Shown in pieces: positions 10,951 to 59,771 of a DNA stretch of 64,000 nt. Source of the stretch: Manis javanica (Eukaryota; Chordata; Mammalia; Pholidota; Manidae). The position numbers and the translations under genes are program-made. The first letter of the stretch is position 1; every line of letters starts with the position of its first letter. The notes under the pieces were generated by a model. That model saw nothing but the letters and a program-made list of their open reading frames with translations. It made no database searches and was not told the origin of the DNA. Where the stretch lies: NCBI RefSeq assembly GCF_040802235.1, contig NC_133172.1, positions 63,991,613 to 64,055,612 on the forward strand, read 5' to 3'.

Positions 10951-13529
10951 TTTTCCCCATCTCTCATTTTTGGGGGACTTTGGCTGGAAAGTAATGGCTC
11001 TGACTTGGCATCCTGGGCTATATTTTCAAAAGCACATCCATAAATATCATTCTGGTTTCCTGAGGAAATGGAGAAATGTCTTCCATTTCGTTTTTGTAAA
11101 AAACATTTTTAAAATAGTGAAATATAACAGAAGATGCCAGAAACATACGCACCGCCCATCGATGATCGCAAAGCAAACCCTGGCGGGGTGAGCCCCACGC
11201 AGCACCACGCGTGACTGGCGACTCAGGCATTTTCCCTCTTCCTGAACTTCAGGTAAATGGACCCATACAGCACAGACTGTGTACGCACCTGGCTTTTTAA
11301 TCCTCGTTGTTCAGTGGGGACGACTCTGCCCCTCAGGAAGGTCTGGCCAGGCTTGGAGGTGTTGATTGTCACAGCCCAGAGCCCCCGCATCAGGGCAGGG
11401 ACAGTGCTCCGTCCTGTCATGCGTGGGACAACTGGCGCCAAGGTCTAGAGGCCCTGCTGTATGTAAGGCTTATTTTAAGTGGCATTCACTGCTAGTCTTT
11501 GGCTATTACACATAAGTCGGGCACACCTGGTCTGTTATGTGTTCTGTGCCCATCAGTGGGGCTTGTGGGGTTCAAAACCCAGCTGTGGTGACAGGCGGCC
11601 CAGCCCTGCACTCCTGCGCTGGGTGGGGCACTTCCTCCCAGCTGATTTTGGCTTTTCCAACAAAAGAGAACCTGAGGAATTCCTTCCACCGCCCCGTGAG
11701 GCCAAGTCCCCCAACATAGAGGGAGGAGCCTCTGGGAGCAGTGCCTCCTGCCCCTCTTGCCCGCCGGGGAGGTGGGTGTGGGCGGTGCCGGGGAGCACAC
11801 ACCCAGGGGCCTGTGTGCTGCCGTGGCTCACACGGAGTCCCCTCACCCGGCCCGGGCCACCAGCGCGCAGCCCCAGGCCCCCTGTGCCTGGAATGTGCCC
11901 AAGGCTGCCTTCCCTGCAGGAGGAGGGCGGCTCATGGCTCCCCCAGGTCGCAGTCTGCACTTAGCTTCTCTTTTTCTGGAAAAGCCCCTGCTTGCTTTCA
12001 TCTTCCCACCTGGGATACCCTGCCAGGACTCTGGGTCCAAGCAGGTTCAATGGCCCAGGTGCACCTGGGGACTGGGGGTTCATCTGGTTTGTTTTGATGC
12101 TAATAAGATATCGAGCGCCTCCAAAGGCCAAAGGGTCAGGTAGTGTCTGCAACGGCCTTGTGTTATGAGGGTGTCAGCACCCACTGTGTCAGAGGCAGGA
12201 CCCCCAGCCTTCCCGGGGGGCTGCCTGATACACCTGCAGCTACAGGCTCTGGCGGCCAGGAGTCTGCAGACCAGGCACAGCTCTGAACTTGAGACGTTCT
12301 GAAAACACTGGCCTTGACCCCTCAAGCCTAGACCCTGGATTGGGAGCAAAACCAGACAGAGCCTTTGTTCTTAGAATTTCCTGCACTGCTGCATCATCTC
12401 TACCCCAGAGCAGAGGGCGCCCATCACTGGTTGCTTGTGGCAGAGGTTTATGATGGGGCAGTGCCCAGTATGTACAGACGGGCTTGGCGGCGCTGCTGTG
12501 GGTCCTGTGTCCTGAGGCTGCTGACGCTGAGCCCGCGTGAGGACGATGGCAGGTGAATATACACTGGAGGGAGAAGCAGGGCCTGAAAGCACCGCGGCGA
12601 CAGTTCTGGGGTCCGGTCAGGAAAACTGAGGCCCAGAATGCATCCTGGAGCTTCGCTGTGCCTTCTCTGGTCCCCCCACCCACACCACACCCTGGGGAGG
12701 ATGGTCAAGGATGCCTCCAGCAGGGACACACTTCAGGCAGGCTGCTGTGTGTGGGTGGGGCACCAGGAGCTGTGCCTGGGGACACTGGGGGTGTGCACTG
12801 GGTTCTTGTTCTGTCCCCACCCAGTGCAGTGTGCTCTCCCAGGACGTGGGCAAGGCAAAGGTGTGCCCCACTTCTCGCTGCCTGGGCCTGTCCCCTCCAT
12901 GCCTGCAGGCCCCTCCAGTACCCTGGGTGTGGGTGAGCCGGCCGTGTGGGTGGGACGGGGAGGAGAGCCACTCCAGGGGCCCGATGTGCCGTCCACAGCA
13001 CCACACGCCACCAGGTGGGCTTGCCCCCTGCCTGCTCGGGGTGCAAGCTGGCCCCTGCCAGGACGCCCTGGGCTCAAGCCTCCAGGTCTTGTCCTCTGAA
13101 CTGTTGTTCACCTATTGGGTTCTTAAAGCGGGGACCCCATGCCAGCTGCAGCCCGTTAGCAGTGCAGATTGGCACAGGGTCACCTACAAACAGGCAGGGC
13201 TGGGGAACGAGAGTTGGCCAGGCCCCAGGGCATCCCTGTGGGCCCCTGGCACCAGGGCCTGGCCCTCTCTTTGTGCCCACCCTCGGGCACCTTCGCAGAG
13301 AAACCTCAGCTGTCTGCTTGGGCCGGGATGTGGGGACTTGGCTCCTTCCTGCCATGGGCTGAGCAGTGGACGATGGCCCCTTGAGCCCCCGTGAGGGCAG
13401 GAAAGGAGAGAATATGATGTTTCAAAATTAAAAGGTACTGATTTAGGAGGAGAGAAAGCTGCAGATGGGAGTTTTTCAGTGGCCCTGCCCTGCTGCCCAC
13501 ATGCCAGCCATGCCCGGGAGGGGCTGTCA
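10951..13529. other. Intergenic region downstream of ANKRD11
   Basis: Mostly GC-rich DNA between the old repeats and the ANKRD11 polyadenylation site. Many overlapping open frames arise from high GC content on both strands. None shows a recognisable domain, and no credible splice-linked series is visible. I see no gene here. Confidence 0.5.
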
Positions 13530-13551
13530 TGTACAAAGAGCATTTAGTTAA

Positions 13552-13561
13552 TTTATTTATT
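13552..13561 (-). terminator. ANKRD11: ANKRD11 polyadenylation signal, doubled AATAAA
   Basis: On the minus strand AATAAATAAATT contains two overlapping AATAAA hexamers (13561-13556 and 13557-13552). It sits at the end of the AT-rich part of the 3' UTR, about 730 nt after the stop codon. No other consensus hexamer is seen between the stop codon and this site. Confidence 0.85.
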
Positions 13562-13600
13562 TCTTTACACATAACTGAAGTGATGTTACAGTACATAAGT

Positions 13601-13608
13601 TATTTACA
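13601..13608 (-). promoter_or_regulatory. Pumilio-type element in the 3' UTR
   Basis: TGTAAATA on the transcript strand matches the PUM1/PUM2 consensus TGTANATA. It lies about 40 nt before the polyadenylation signal. Binding is inferred from the motif. Confidence 0.5.
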
Positions 13609-14289
13609 ACTGTGCAGTAATGTGTTGCAAAATAAATTATCTAGAAGGCAGCAAAAGTACATTGTGAATGTGTATAAAACTGTACAGCTCACGGTACACT
13701 TTTTATATGATTATTGGCTCTGTAGTGTTTCAAGTTATGTTCTCAGAAAGAGAAACAAAATGCCCAAGAATAAAGGAAAAAAATATACAAACCACGTGGA
13801 TTTGACTCCATTAAAAACACAACCAGCTTGCGTTCCTCAGTGGCGGGCGGGCGGCGCAGCCAGGCCCTCGCCCGGCACAGCGTCCCAGCCCCAGTCTGAG
13901 GCCATCAGTGGCCCTGTGGCTACAGGGCGGTGGCCTCTCTGCTCTCCACCTGGAGGTCACTGTTTGTGGGTGGACACCTTGGTTTTATTTTTAGTTGATC
14001 AGAATGCAACAAGAACTTTTGAAAACGCACTCTGTTCCGCGGCCCCTAAAATGCGCGTGCAGCCAGCTGGCTGGGGACCAACCCCGAAGCCGTCACGTCC
14101 GCGTCCCTGTGGTCGTCTTGTCCTCCTGCAGCGGCTGCCATCAAGGAGCTGTGCTCAGGGGGCAAAGCGCGGGCTTCCCCCTGGCTGTCCCCACCTGGGG
14201 GACAAGGTCTCCGACACCCAGACTCGGCAGCAGTGCTGGGCAGGTGCGCGTGGCCCTCGCCTGTGTCCCAAGTGGCGTCCTGTGGTGCA

Positions 14290-51474
<37,185 letters not shown>

Positions 51475-51531
51475 CGTTCTTTCCCCTCACCTGATCGCCA
51501 TCTATGCCGCCATCGCCTCGTCATCAACCAT
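51475..51531 (-). promoter_or_regulatory. ANKRD11: ANKRD11 5' UTR part of exon 3, with two abutting uORFs
   Basis: The inferred acceptor is TTTGGAGCAG|ATGG at 51532/51531. The 57-nt leader holds a 9-codon uORF (51531-51502, ending TAG) followed directly by a 4-codon uORF (51501-51487, ending TGA), both in frame with the main start 12 nt further on. The exon boundary is inferred from the splice motif. Upstream noncoding exons are outside this window. Confidence 0.7.
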
Positions 51532-54500
51532 CTGCTCCAAAAGAGGACACACAGATTAACACCGAACTGAGAAAGCCAGGGAATCTCAAACTGCAACAGC
51601 CCTGCACGCCAGCAGCTGTCTGGCCGGAGCCTTGCTCCCCACCAGGAACTCCCAGAAAGGACCTCCTAGGTGGTCACCCCATGATGAAGAACACAGGGTG
51701 TGGGGCAGCATTTCAGGACTGCAGAGAGGAGGCACTCAACAGGCAAAGCAGGCCAGGTCCCTGGCCCCGCCCTGTGGGATCTGGCACCCCCCGTGCTCCA
51801 CAGGGTCCCTCTCCCACCCCTCCCGGCCGGCGTAGTCACGCCCAAGGTGCAGCACCCTGAGGCCCAGCAGCTCATGCACCTGCACTCTCAGCCACAGCCT
51901 CAACAGCCATCCACCATCTGGGAAAGCAGCTCCCTCCCCACACAGCCACCAGAACCAAGGGTAGGATAGGAATTCCTCTGCTTTTCAGAAAGCGCCAAGC
52001 ACACCAATTCCCTAACTTCTCTGGCCCAAATGACGTGTTCAGAAGGCAGCCATGTGACACTTCTGACAGATTCTCAAGAGGGTGTCCAGGCAGCCTGTGC
52101 CCTCCAAGCCAGACCCTGCACATGGGCCCCTCCACTTCCCAGGAAATCCCAGCACATACACTGGACTAACTTTCTGTTCTGTATTTTATGGTGTTTTGAG
52201 GTCCTGAAAAGTTTGCTGTCTGGGGAGAAACTGCCCCTCCCAGAACTGCCCAGACGGCTCCTGGGCTCACCTTCCACTCACAGAACCACCAGCTACCCCT
52301 TTATTAACTCACACACAAGCACATATTTCCCCAAATGTTAATTATGCCAGCCACCAGGCAACTAGAGAGGCCACCGTACCGCCCACAGCCCTGGGTCTGG
52401 ACCGGACCAGGCCCAGCTGTTCACCAGTCCTGCCTTCCATGCAGAGAAGTCCAGAGCAGGCACTGGCCCAGGCTTGCCTCCCACTCCTGCCTCCTGCCCC
52501 TGGGGGTGTCCTCCATGTGAGCAGGTTCAACTTCCTTGTTTCTGCCCATGGCCACAGCAGCCTGGCCAGACCATGTCTAGCATGGACATTCCTAGGACAC
52601 TCAGCCCCTCTCCACCTTGCAGGCCTGCTGGACCTCCACTGTCTGTCACCCCATCTTCCTCAACGCCACTGCCTTTCTCCACATACGTTACTTGATGCAT
52701 GGGGTTGGAGAACATTTCACAGACAAACCACATGGCTCGTCTGGTCCTCTCCCTGAGGGGCGAGCCGGTGTGCTCTGCCGTTCTGGATGGGTGTGCCTCG
52801 TAACTAACTCACCTGGAGCTGGATGGCCTCTGTTATATATGAGGGTGGCTTCTGAGGACACTGCAAGCATTCTGTAAGTGGGAGTTCACGCCCGGTGTAC
52901 CCACACCTCCTGGAGATCCTGCCTTTTTTCCATGTGAACTGATAGGATTTCACACAGCACCCTCCTGGTACATACCTGACCTGAGAACACATCTAAATCT
53001 GTTCTGGGGAGTGGGTGAGGCTGCCCAATTCCACTCAATTCGGCACCTCCCTGCCAGCACAAAATACAGGTGTGAACAGGGCATCTCCAGCAGCAGAGGC
53101 CACAAACTTATTTTTTCTCTACTGGACTATGAATTCTGCATTCTCCTCCAGTTTTCTCTACAAAACTGGAATGCCTCAGCTGGAGGAAAAGTGTCTCAGA
53201 GCTGGACCTGGGTTGTTCAACCAGAGTTGGGAATTCACCTGCAATGTTTCAGGAGAAATCTAAAAATTATCTGAAGTTGATGTTTCAATCCTGCCTGCCT
53301 GCTCTCATGACGGAAAAGTCGATGAGAACAGTCACAGATGTTCAGCCTTCCTGCTCCTGGATGTGAGCACACTCCATCCGTGGAGACCACGCAGGGAACG
53401 GGGCTGCCACAGTGCACGACCCACGATTCCTGGACCCAAACTGTGCGTCTAGACCGGGAGGGCACACGGACAGCTACTTCATTCTTTGCACTGATTCTCC
53501 TGGTTGTCCCCAAGCTGGCCCTGCCAAGTGGCCTCTGTTCAAAGTCGAGTTATGAGCCTAAGCTGAAAGGCTGGCTGCCCTTTCCTTCCCACCCTCCCTG
53601 GTGGAGGCAGCTCAATGGCTACTACAGAACAGCATGAACAGGACAGCCCATCTTTCCAGAACAACTGTCCCAGTTCCCAAAGCCGGATCCTTCTCAGAAC
53701 AGCCTCAGGAGCCAGGCGGCAGAGGAAGGGGTGATGCTCGTCTGAGGCCTGGCCGTGCAGGACCTCCAAGGAGCCCCAAGAGGCTGGGCCAAGCTTGGAG
53801 GTGGATGCCCAGCTGTGCCGGGAAAGGGCTCTCTCTGCTCACACAGCCCAGGACCAGTGACAGACGGTATCTGAAAGGGCAAGTCGCATGCACAAGTGGC
53901 ACCTGCAAGCCTTGCACAGTGGCCTCAAAGGTGAACTGTTTCGGAAAGCACTTTGGAAAGTGTGGAGTATATTCCAATGCTGGTTGTCCCGGCTGTCATT
54001 GTACTAGAATTGAAACCTCGGTGTGTGAATCTTTGGGTCTAACTCCTCAGGCCCAGGATCTACATGTGCCCCTTCTTCCATAGGCACTGTCTCCCCATAC
54101 AGGAGACACTTGTCAGTATTGCCATTGATGTGAACAATATGCCCGTGTGAGAGGAGACACCTGTCAGTATTGCCACTGATGTGAACAATATGCCCGTGTG
54201 AGAGTGGCCCAACCTCGCCGGATGGATCACGGGGTGTCATGTGCTGGCAGGTGACCCCGCATGCCGTGTCCTGTGCTCACTCCGGAAAAGGCCGCTGTCC
54301 TGAGACGCTGCCCCCTGCCAGGGACAGCGGAGTGTTGCCAGAACTGCCCTGTTTTCTTTTCCACAAGACATGTTTCTTGAGTCCCACTTCACAATGGCGG
54401 CAGAGACCTCCTGGGCTACCTCACTCTCGGGGCCCCCGTGTAGGTGGGGTGCTTAGTTGCTGCAAGCACCTCAATTTCCAGAACGAGTCAGGGACACGAG

Positions 54501-57500
54501 GATGATCAGGATGGCTACCGGCTCCTGGGGCCTGGGACCTGCCAGCACTGGGCCCACTTCCAAAGAGCAGCCCCCAAAGTGGGGGTTCACGGCACTTTCA
54601 GCATCTAAGGCACAGAGCTCAGATTTGCCGGTGGCACATTCCCATCGAGGTTCCAGAAGAGGAGCTGGCAGCCTCACAGGACCCGTCAGGGGGCAGCACA
54701 GCCGACGGGCCTGGGGCACTCTAGCTGCTGTTTTCTCAACGAACAACCAGGTGGGCCCAAAGGCCAAGATGCACAGCCTCCTCCATCTGGTCCCTTGGGC
54801 TCCATGCCACCCTGCACCCCTGCATGTGTCAACCTCCCCTAAACTGCAGGAAGGCCACCCAGCAAAGTGAAGGATGTGGGCAAGGGGGGTGCCCGTGGCT
54901 GCCATCAGCACCTATGATTTTGGGGGGCAGGGCAGACCCCACATGTCAGCAGGCAAGGGGCTGCTGTCGTGTGGTTCCTTTGTGAGTGCTGGGGCTGCCC
55001 AGATACCCCAGGTCTCCCTGCTCAATGCTGGGAAGGCCAGGCTCACTGACAGCCGGCACAGTGCAGACAGACTTCCCTTCTAGAAAGTTCTGTGGATCCC
55101 TCAACCTGGGTTCTGGGGCTTTCTCACAGATGTGCTCCACGGCTGATCACAGCCCAACAGGTGACCACTGGTCATCACCCACAAGGCCCATCTTCTCCCA
55201 AGAGGTGGCCAACCCTGGACCTGACCGCCTCAGAGGCCCCCATGGCAGAGGACGCACATGGCACCTGCAGTGGGGCGCATCTTCCCTGCAGACACCAGCA
55301 AGTTCTCTGGAAAGCACACGACGCCCAAGCTGGGGCTCAGAGAAGCAGCCGGCTGACTGGCAGCCACGTCCCAGAGCCCAAATGAAATGCCACTTAACTT
55401 GGATGTGACCATGAGCTGTCTGCCGCCAGTCCCAAGGGTGCACTGGGCACCTGCCTGCCCTGGGCCCTGCTCTGTGGGCTTGAGCTCAAGACCACCTGCT
55501 CCAAGGCACTGGCAGAAGAGCCATGACAAGCCTGAGCGCAAGGGTGACAAGGTGTGCCACGGCCTCGTGCCAGTGAGGGTCACTGCCAGCCCCAGCCCCA
55601 CAGAACCCGTGCAGGGCCTCTGTCTAAGCAGACCATCCCGAACACTGCCCTGTCCCCCGTTCTCGGGCAGGACACAGTGTGCCTGAAAGGGGATCCCCAC
55701 AACAGCCTGATGTGGGGCAGCAGGTACCCTGAAAGCACCTGGGCTCTTCAGCCTGACCCTGCCTTTTCACGGGGCTCATTAACAGCAAGACACTGTGGGG
55801 AACTGGAGGCATTCTTACTGGCCTCTTGTGGGTCAGAGCTGGGGTTCTGGGTAGAAAAAGCCAAGCTCATGAGAGTTCCCACAGGCGCTGTGGCCCCATG
55901 TCCAGGGGACAGGGAGAGCCTGATCTAGTTGCAGCATTTCTGGAGGACAGGGCACACTGGAGCCGGACACAGGGTCAGCAGCCCCCAAGGCGCCTGGGCT
56001 GCTGAGCTGCAACTAAAAAGCAGGCAGGCAGCCTGCAAGGAAGACCGGTGTGGACATGTGGCCAGGAGGGCAGCTCAGAGCAGACACAGGCCACAAAAGA
56101 TAAAGAATCAGAAGCAATCTTAGTTTTGGGAGAAAATCTGAGAGAGAACAAAAGATTCAGGCATTAAAAAATGAGAAAAAAGGTAAGTTGTGGATGATCA
56201 ATCCCAAAAGCCCAGTCATACCAGGCAGACGTTACCAAAGAAATAATGAAGAAGAATAGCCTGAGACTGACTGACTCTTCATATGTGAACAGTCCTCTGA
56301 AGGCAAACAGCAGGCTGGCCTCCAGAGCCGCCCACCAAGGGCAAGACAGCAGCAGAGCCCATGTCCTCTGCACCCAGGTGCACTCTGAATGCCAGCCGGC
56401 AGTGGCCCTGGGAAAACCGCCTCCAGACTCAAAACACCAACAGCCTGCTGTCAACTGGAGTAGAGGCACAATAGAGACTCTTTCAAGGGTGCAGGAAAGT
56501 GAGGTTAACCACCCCTGCACCCTTCCAGAGGGGTTGGCACATTACAGCCCCAGGGCAAAGCCTGCCCTGCCTGCCGGTAAGAAATGAGAGCTAAGAATGG
56601 CTATTATATTTTAAATCCTTGAGGTAAAAAGAAAATCAAGTCCAGTATCTTGTAACAAAATTGCACAGAATTAGAATTTCTGTGTCCGTATGTAAGGTTT
56701 TACCAGACCAGGACCACACTGAGCCTGCCGTCCTGGCCAAGACCCCCTTCTCTGTGAGGGTGGGCAGCAGAGAACCCAGGCCCAACATACTTCCCGCCCG
56801 GCCCCTCCTTGTGCAGGGGATGCCTGGAGCCCTTTCAGGGCCTGTGGGGCCCCTGCTGTTTCCTAATAGGCGTCATGTGCCTTTCCCATGGGGCTGCCAT
56901 ACGTGCAGGTGGGCAATGGGCCACACCCCAGAAGGCAGAGAGGTTCTTGCCACCCAGTCCCCACTGCCACTCAAATACACTGGAACAAGCCACTGTCACC
57001 TAAACTGACCTTGATATGACAGCAGAAACTTTCAGTTATTAAATTGCAAACCCTGGCCCGGTGCTTCAGATACTCTGACAAGATGAGTCTGCATGAGGTG
57101 CGGCTAGAGAAGCGGCACATGCGTGAGCTGCAAGTGAACCGCTGGGCTCTCGTGAGCACAAGCCCTACTCCAGACTTATGAAGAACTGGGGGTCAGGAAG
57201 CTGTTTTCTCAAGAATAAACAGAACGAGTATATCACTTCAAGGGAAATTAACAACATTTGTGGCCAATAGTAAAATTAAAGCTTCCGAGTGAAATCTGAA
57301 TTCTGGAAGACTTGCGTCCACCTGCATTAGCCTGGCAGCACCCCAGTGTTTAAAGGTGTTCTGTATGAGATAGGTGGTGATACAGAGTGTAATAATACTT
57401 TAAATAATGTGTAATAAAATGTGCCAGCCTTTGGAAGATCTGCATAACCCAGGGACCCAACACTTCACAAATGACTGGTACGGGACATCACGGAACCACA

Positions 57501-57956
57501 CCCAGGAAATGACCCTCCCATGCCAGGGGCACATCAGTAAGATGCGACCTGTCAGTGGGGTTCTCAGAGCGTGAGCCACAGCTCCTGGCAAAGAGGCGCC
57601 CACGCTCACACGACGTCCACACAGAGTCTCCCTTTTCCAATTACGTGTCTGCGAGAGGCTTTTCATATAGTTTAAACAAAGCAGCAGAGTGCGGCTCACA
57701 GAGCACAGAGGCAGAGAGCAGGACCCAGCTGCCTTTTATGAAAGCTGACATTAAAGAGATCTGCAGACATATGGGACAATGCCACTCTTGTCACTAAATT
57801 CTTAATTTTTTTTTGTCAAATAGGTACTTCTCAGTCAAAATTTATGTATATGTAATACTTTATTATTTTTAAATGAGTATTTAAAATTTTTCTCAGTTAT
57901 ACTTTTTAAGACAGTATTTTAATGCAGTAACTCCAAAGCTATAACCCACATAACAA
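51532..57956 (-). other. ANKRD11 intron 2, proximal part
   Basis: Intronic sequence upstream of exon 3. It contains a 51-bp tandem duplication at 54,101-54,202. Otherwise no repeat family or gene is recognised by eye. Confidence 0.75.
54101..54202. repeat. 51-bp tandem duplication
   Basis: Two adjacent 51-bp copies (54101-54151 and 54152-54202), each beginning aggagacacYtgtcagtatt and ending in gcccgtgtgag, with only two differences. It lies in intron 2. Confidence 0.9.
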
Positions 57957-57981
57957 AAACTTGGGGTGAGGGATTGGATCA

Positions 57982-57992
57982 AAGATGGCGGC
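57982..57992 (+). promoter_or_regulatory. YY1-type site at the L1 5' end
   Basis: aagatggcggc, the YY1 consensus, starts about 10 bp into the element, where human L1 also carries a YY1 site that fixes transcription initiation. Confidence 0.6.
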
Positions 57993-58609
57993 GTGAGAGG
58001 AGAGACAGAGGCTTCCTCCTAAAACTGGATACAATTAGAAAATACAGTTGGCGCAACTAATCCTGAGAGAGCAACAGGAAAGAGGACGGCGCCAGCCTGC
58101 ACACACCTGGAGAAAAGAGCAGACCTCACCGGACGGGGTAACGTACCAGAGCTGTGGCCCAGCAGGACCCGAGCCCCTCCCCCACCCCAGCTCACCAGCA
58201 GGAGGAAGAGAAACAGACCGGGGAGGGAGTGGAGGCCTGGGACTGCAGAATACCTAGCCCTGGAGAGCTGCTCTGGGGGCATGAACCTACATAGCATGGT
58301 GCTTTCATCACACTCTTCTGATTATGGGGTTGGAAAGCTGGGACAGGCGAAGTTCCTGGGGAGACTGGGATTCCAGCCGCTTGTGGAAAGCAGGGATCCA
58401 TATCCCGCTGCTCTGGGACAGAAACTTATACCTGTGTGCCTGGCCACTGGCTCAGGCAGTGGAGACAGGCACAGCAGCCAGGAGGCGGGGAACAGCTCTT
58501 TCCTCCCCCCAGGCACCAGTACAGCTCCCCTGTGACCCCCGACATTGCTTCAGGGGCTGAGCAGCTCCAGAGTAGAGCTTCTGGACACAAGAGGGCGCCA
58601 TATACAACT

Positions 58610-59457
58610 ATGACACGCCAAAGGAACCTGGTCCAGAGTAAAATTAATATAACTCCGAAAAAGATTTAAATTGCATGGACCTTACAACTCTTCCTGAAAG
58701 GGAGTTCAAAATAAAAATCATCAACATGCTAATGGAGGTATGGACAGACATCCAAGAACTCAGGAATGAATTCAGGTCGGAGATCCAATCGTTGAAGAGC
58801 ACGATGGAGGGTATTAAAAGCAGGTTGGATACAGTGGAGGAGACAATAAATGAAATAGAAACTAGAGAAGAAGAATACAAAGAAGCTGAGGCACAGAGAG
58901 AAAAAAGGATCTCTAAGAATGAAAGAATATTGAGAGAACTGTGTGACCAATCCAAACAGAACAATATTCGCATTATAGGGATACCAGAAGAAGAAGGGAA
59001 AGAGAAAGGGATAGAAAGTGTCTTTGAGGAGGTAGTTGCTGAAAACTTCCATAGACTGGGGAAGGAAATAAGTCTCTCAGGCCATGGAGATCCACAGATC
59101 TCCCAACACAAGGGACCCAAGGAAGACAACACCAAGACATATAGTAATAAAATTGGCAAAGATCAAGGATAAGGACAGACTATTAAAAGCAGCCAGAGAA
59201 AGAATAAGATCACATACAAAGGAAAGCCCATCAGGCTATCATCAGACTTCTCAGCAGAAATCTTACAGGCCAGAAGGGAGTGGCATGATGTATTTAATAC
59301 CATGAAGCAGAAGGGCCTGGAACCAAGATTACTTTATCTGGCAAGATTATCATTTAAATTTGAAGGAGGGATTAAACAATTTCCAGATAAGCAAAAGCTG
59401 AGAGAATTTACCTCCCACAAACCATCTCTACAGTCTATTTTGGAGGGACTGCTATAG
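58610..59457 (+). pseudogene. L1 ORF1 (ORF1p), frameshifted
   Basis: ORF1p is the RNA-binding trimeric chaperone of L1. The start is ATG at 58610, but that frame stops at 58669. The main frame continues from about 58660 to 59090 with a heptad-rich coiled coil (around MEVWTDIQELRNEF) and an RRM-like segment (NNIRIIGIPEEEGKEKGIES). A further frame change near 59,060-59,110 leads into the C-terminal domain (RHIVIKLAKIKDKDRLLKAA), ending at TAG 59455-59457. Two frame breaks make it non-functional. Confidence 0.85.
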
Positions 59458-59771
59458 ATGGAAGTGTTCCTAAGGTTTAATAGCTGTCACCAGAGGAAAT
59501 AAAATCACAGTAAAGAAAGTAAAACAGCTAATTACTAAGCAAATGCAAAATTAAATTAACTATCCCCAAAGTCAATCAAGGGATACACAAAGAATATAGA
59601 ATATGATACCTAATATATAAAGAATGGAGGAGGAAGAAAAGGGAGGAGAAAAAGAAAAGAACCCTTAGATTGTGTTTGTAATAGCATATTAAGTGAGTGA
59701 GTTAAGTTAGACTCTTAGATAGTAAGGAAGTTAACCTTGAACCTTTGGTAACCACGAATCTAAAGTCTTCA

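Larger units (their letters stand above)
13530..14289 (-). other. ANKRD11: ANKRD11 3' UTR (end of exon 13)
   Basis: About 760 nt follow the stop codon. The first part is GC-rich. The distal part (13,530-13,800) is AT-rich and looks like a typical conserved 3' UTR end, with a Pumilio-type element and a doubled AATAAA. The cleavage site is inferred to be 15-30 nt beyond the signal, around 13,530, and is not known exactly. Confidence 0.8.

Noticed and set aside
11479..13543. Many 100-230 codon frames on both strands downstream of ANKRD11
   Set aside because: GC-driven, mutually overlapping, Pro/Gly/Arg-rich, no homology recognised. No evidence of a neighbouring gene.
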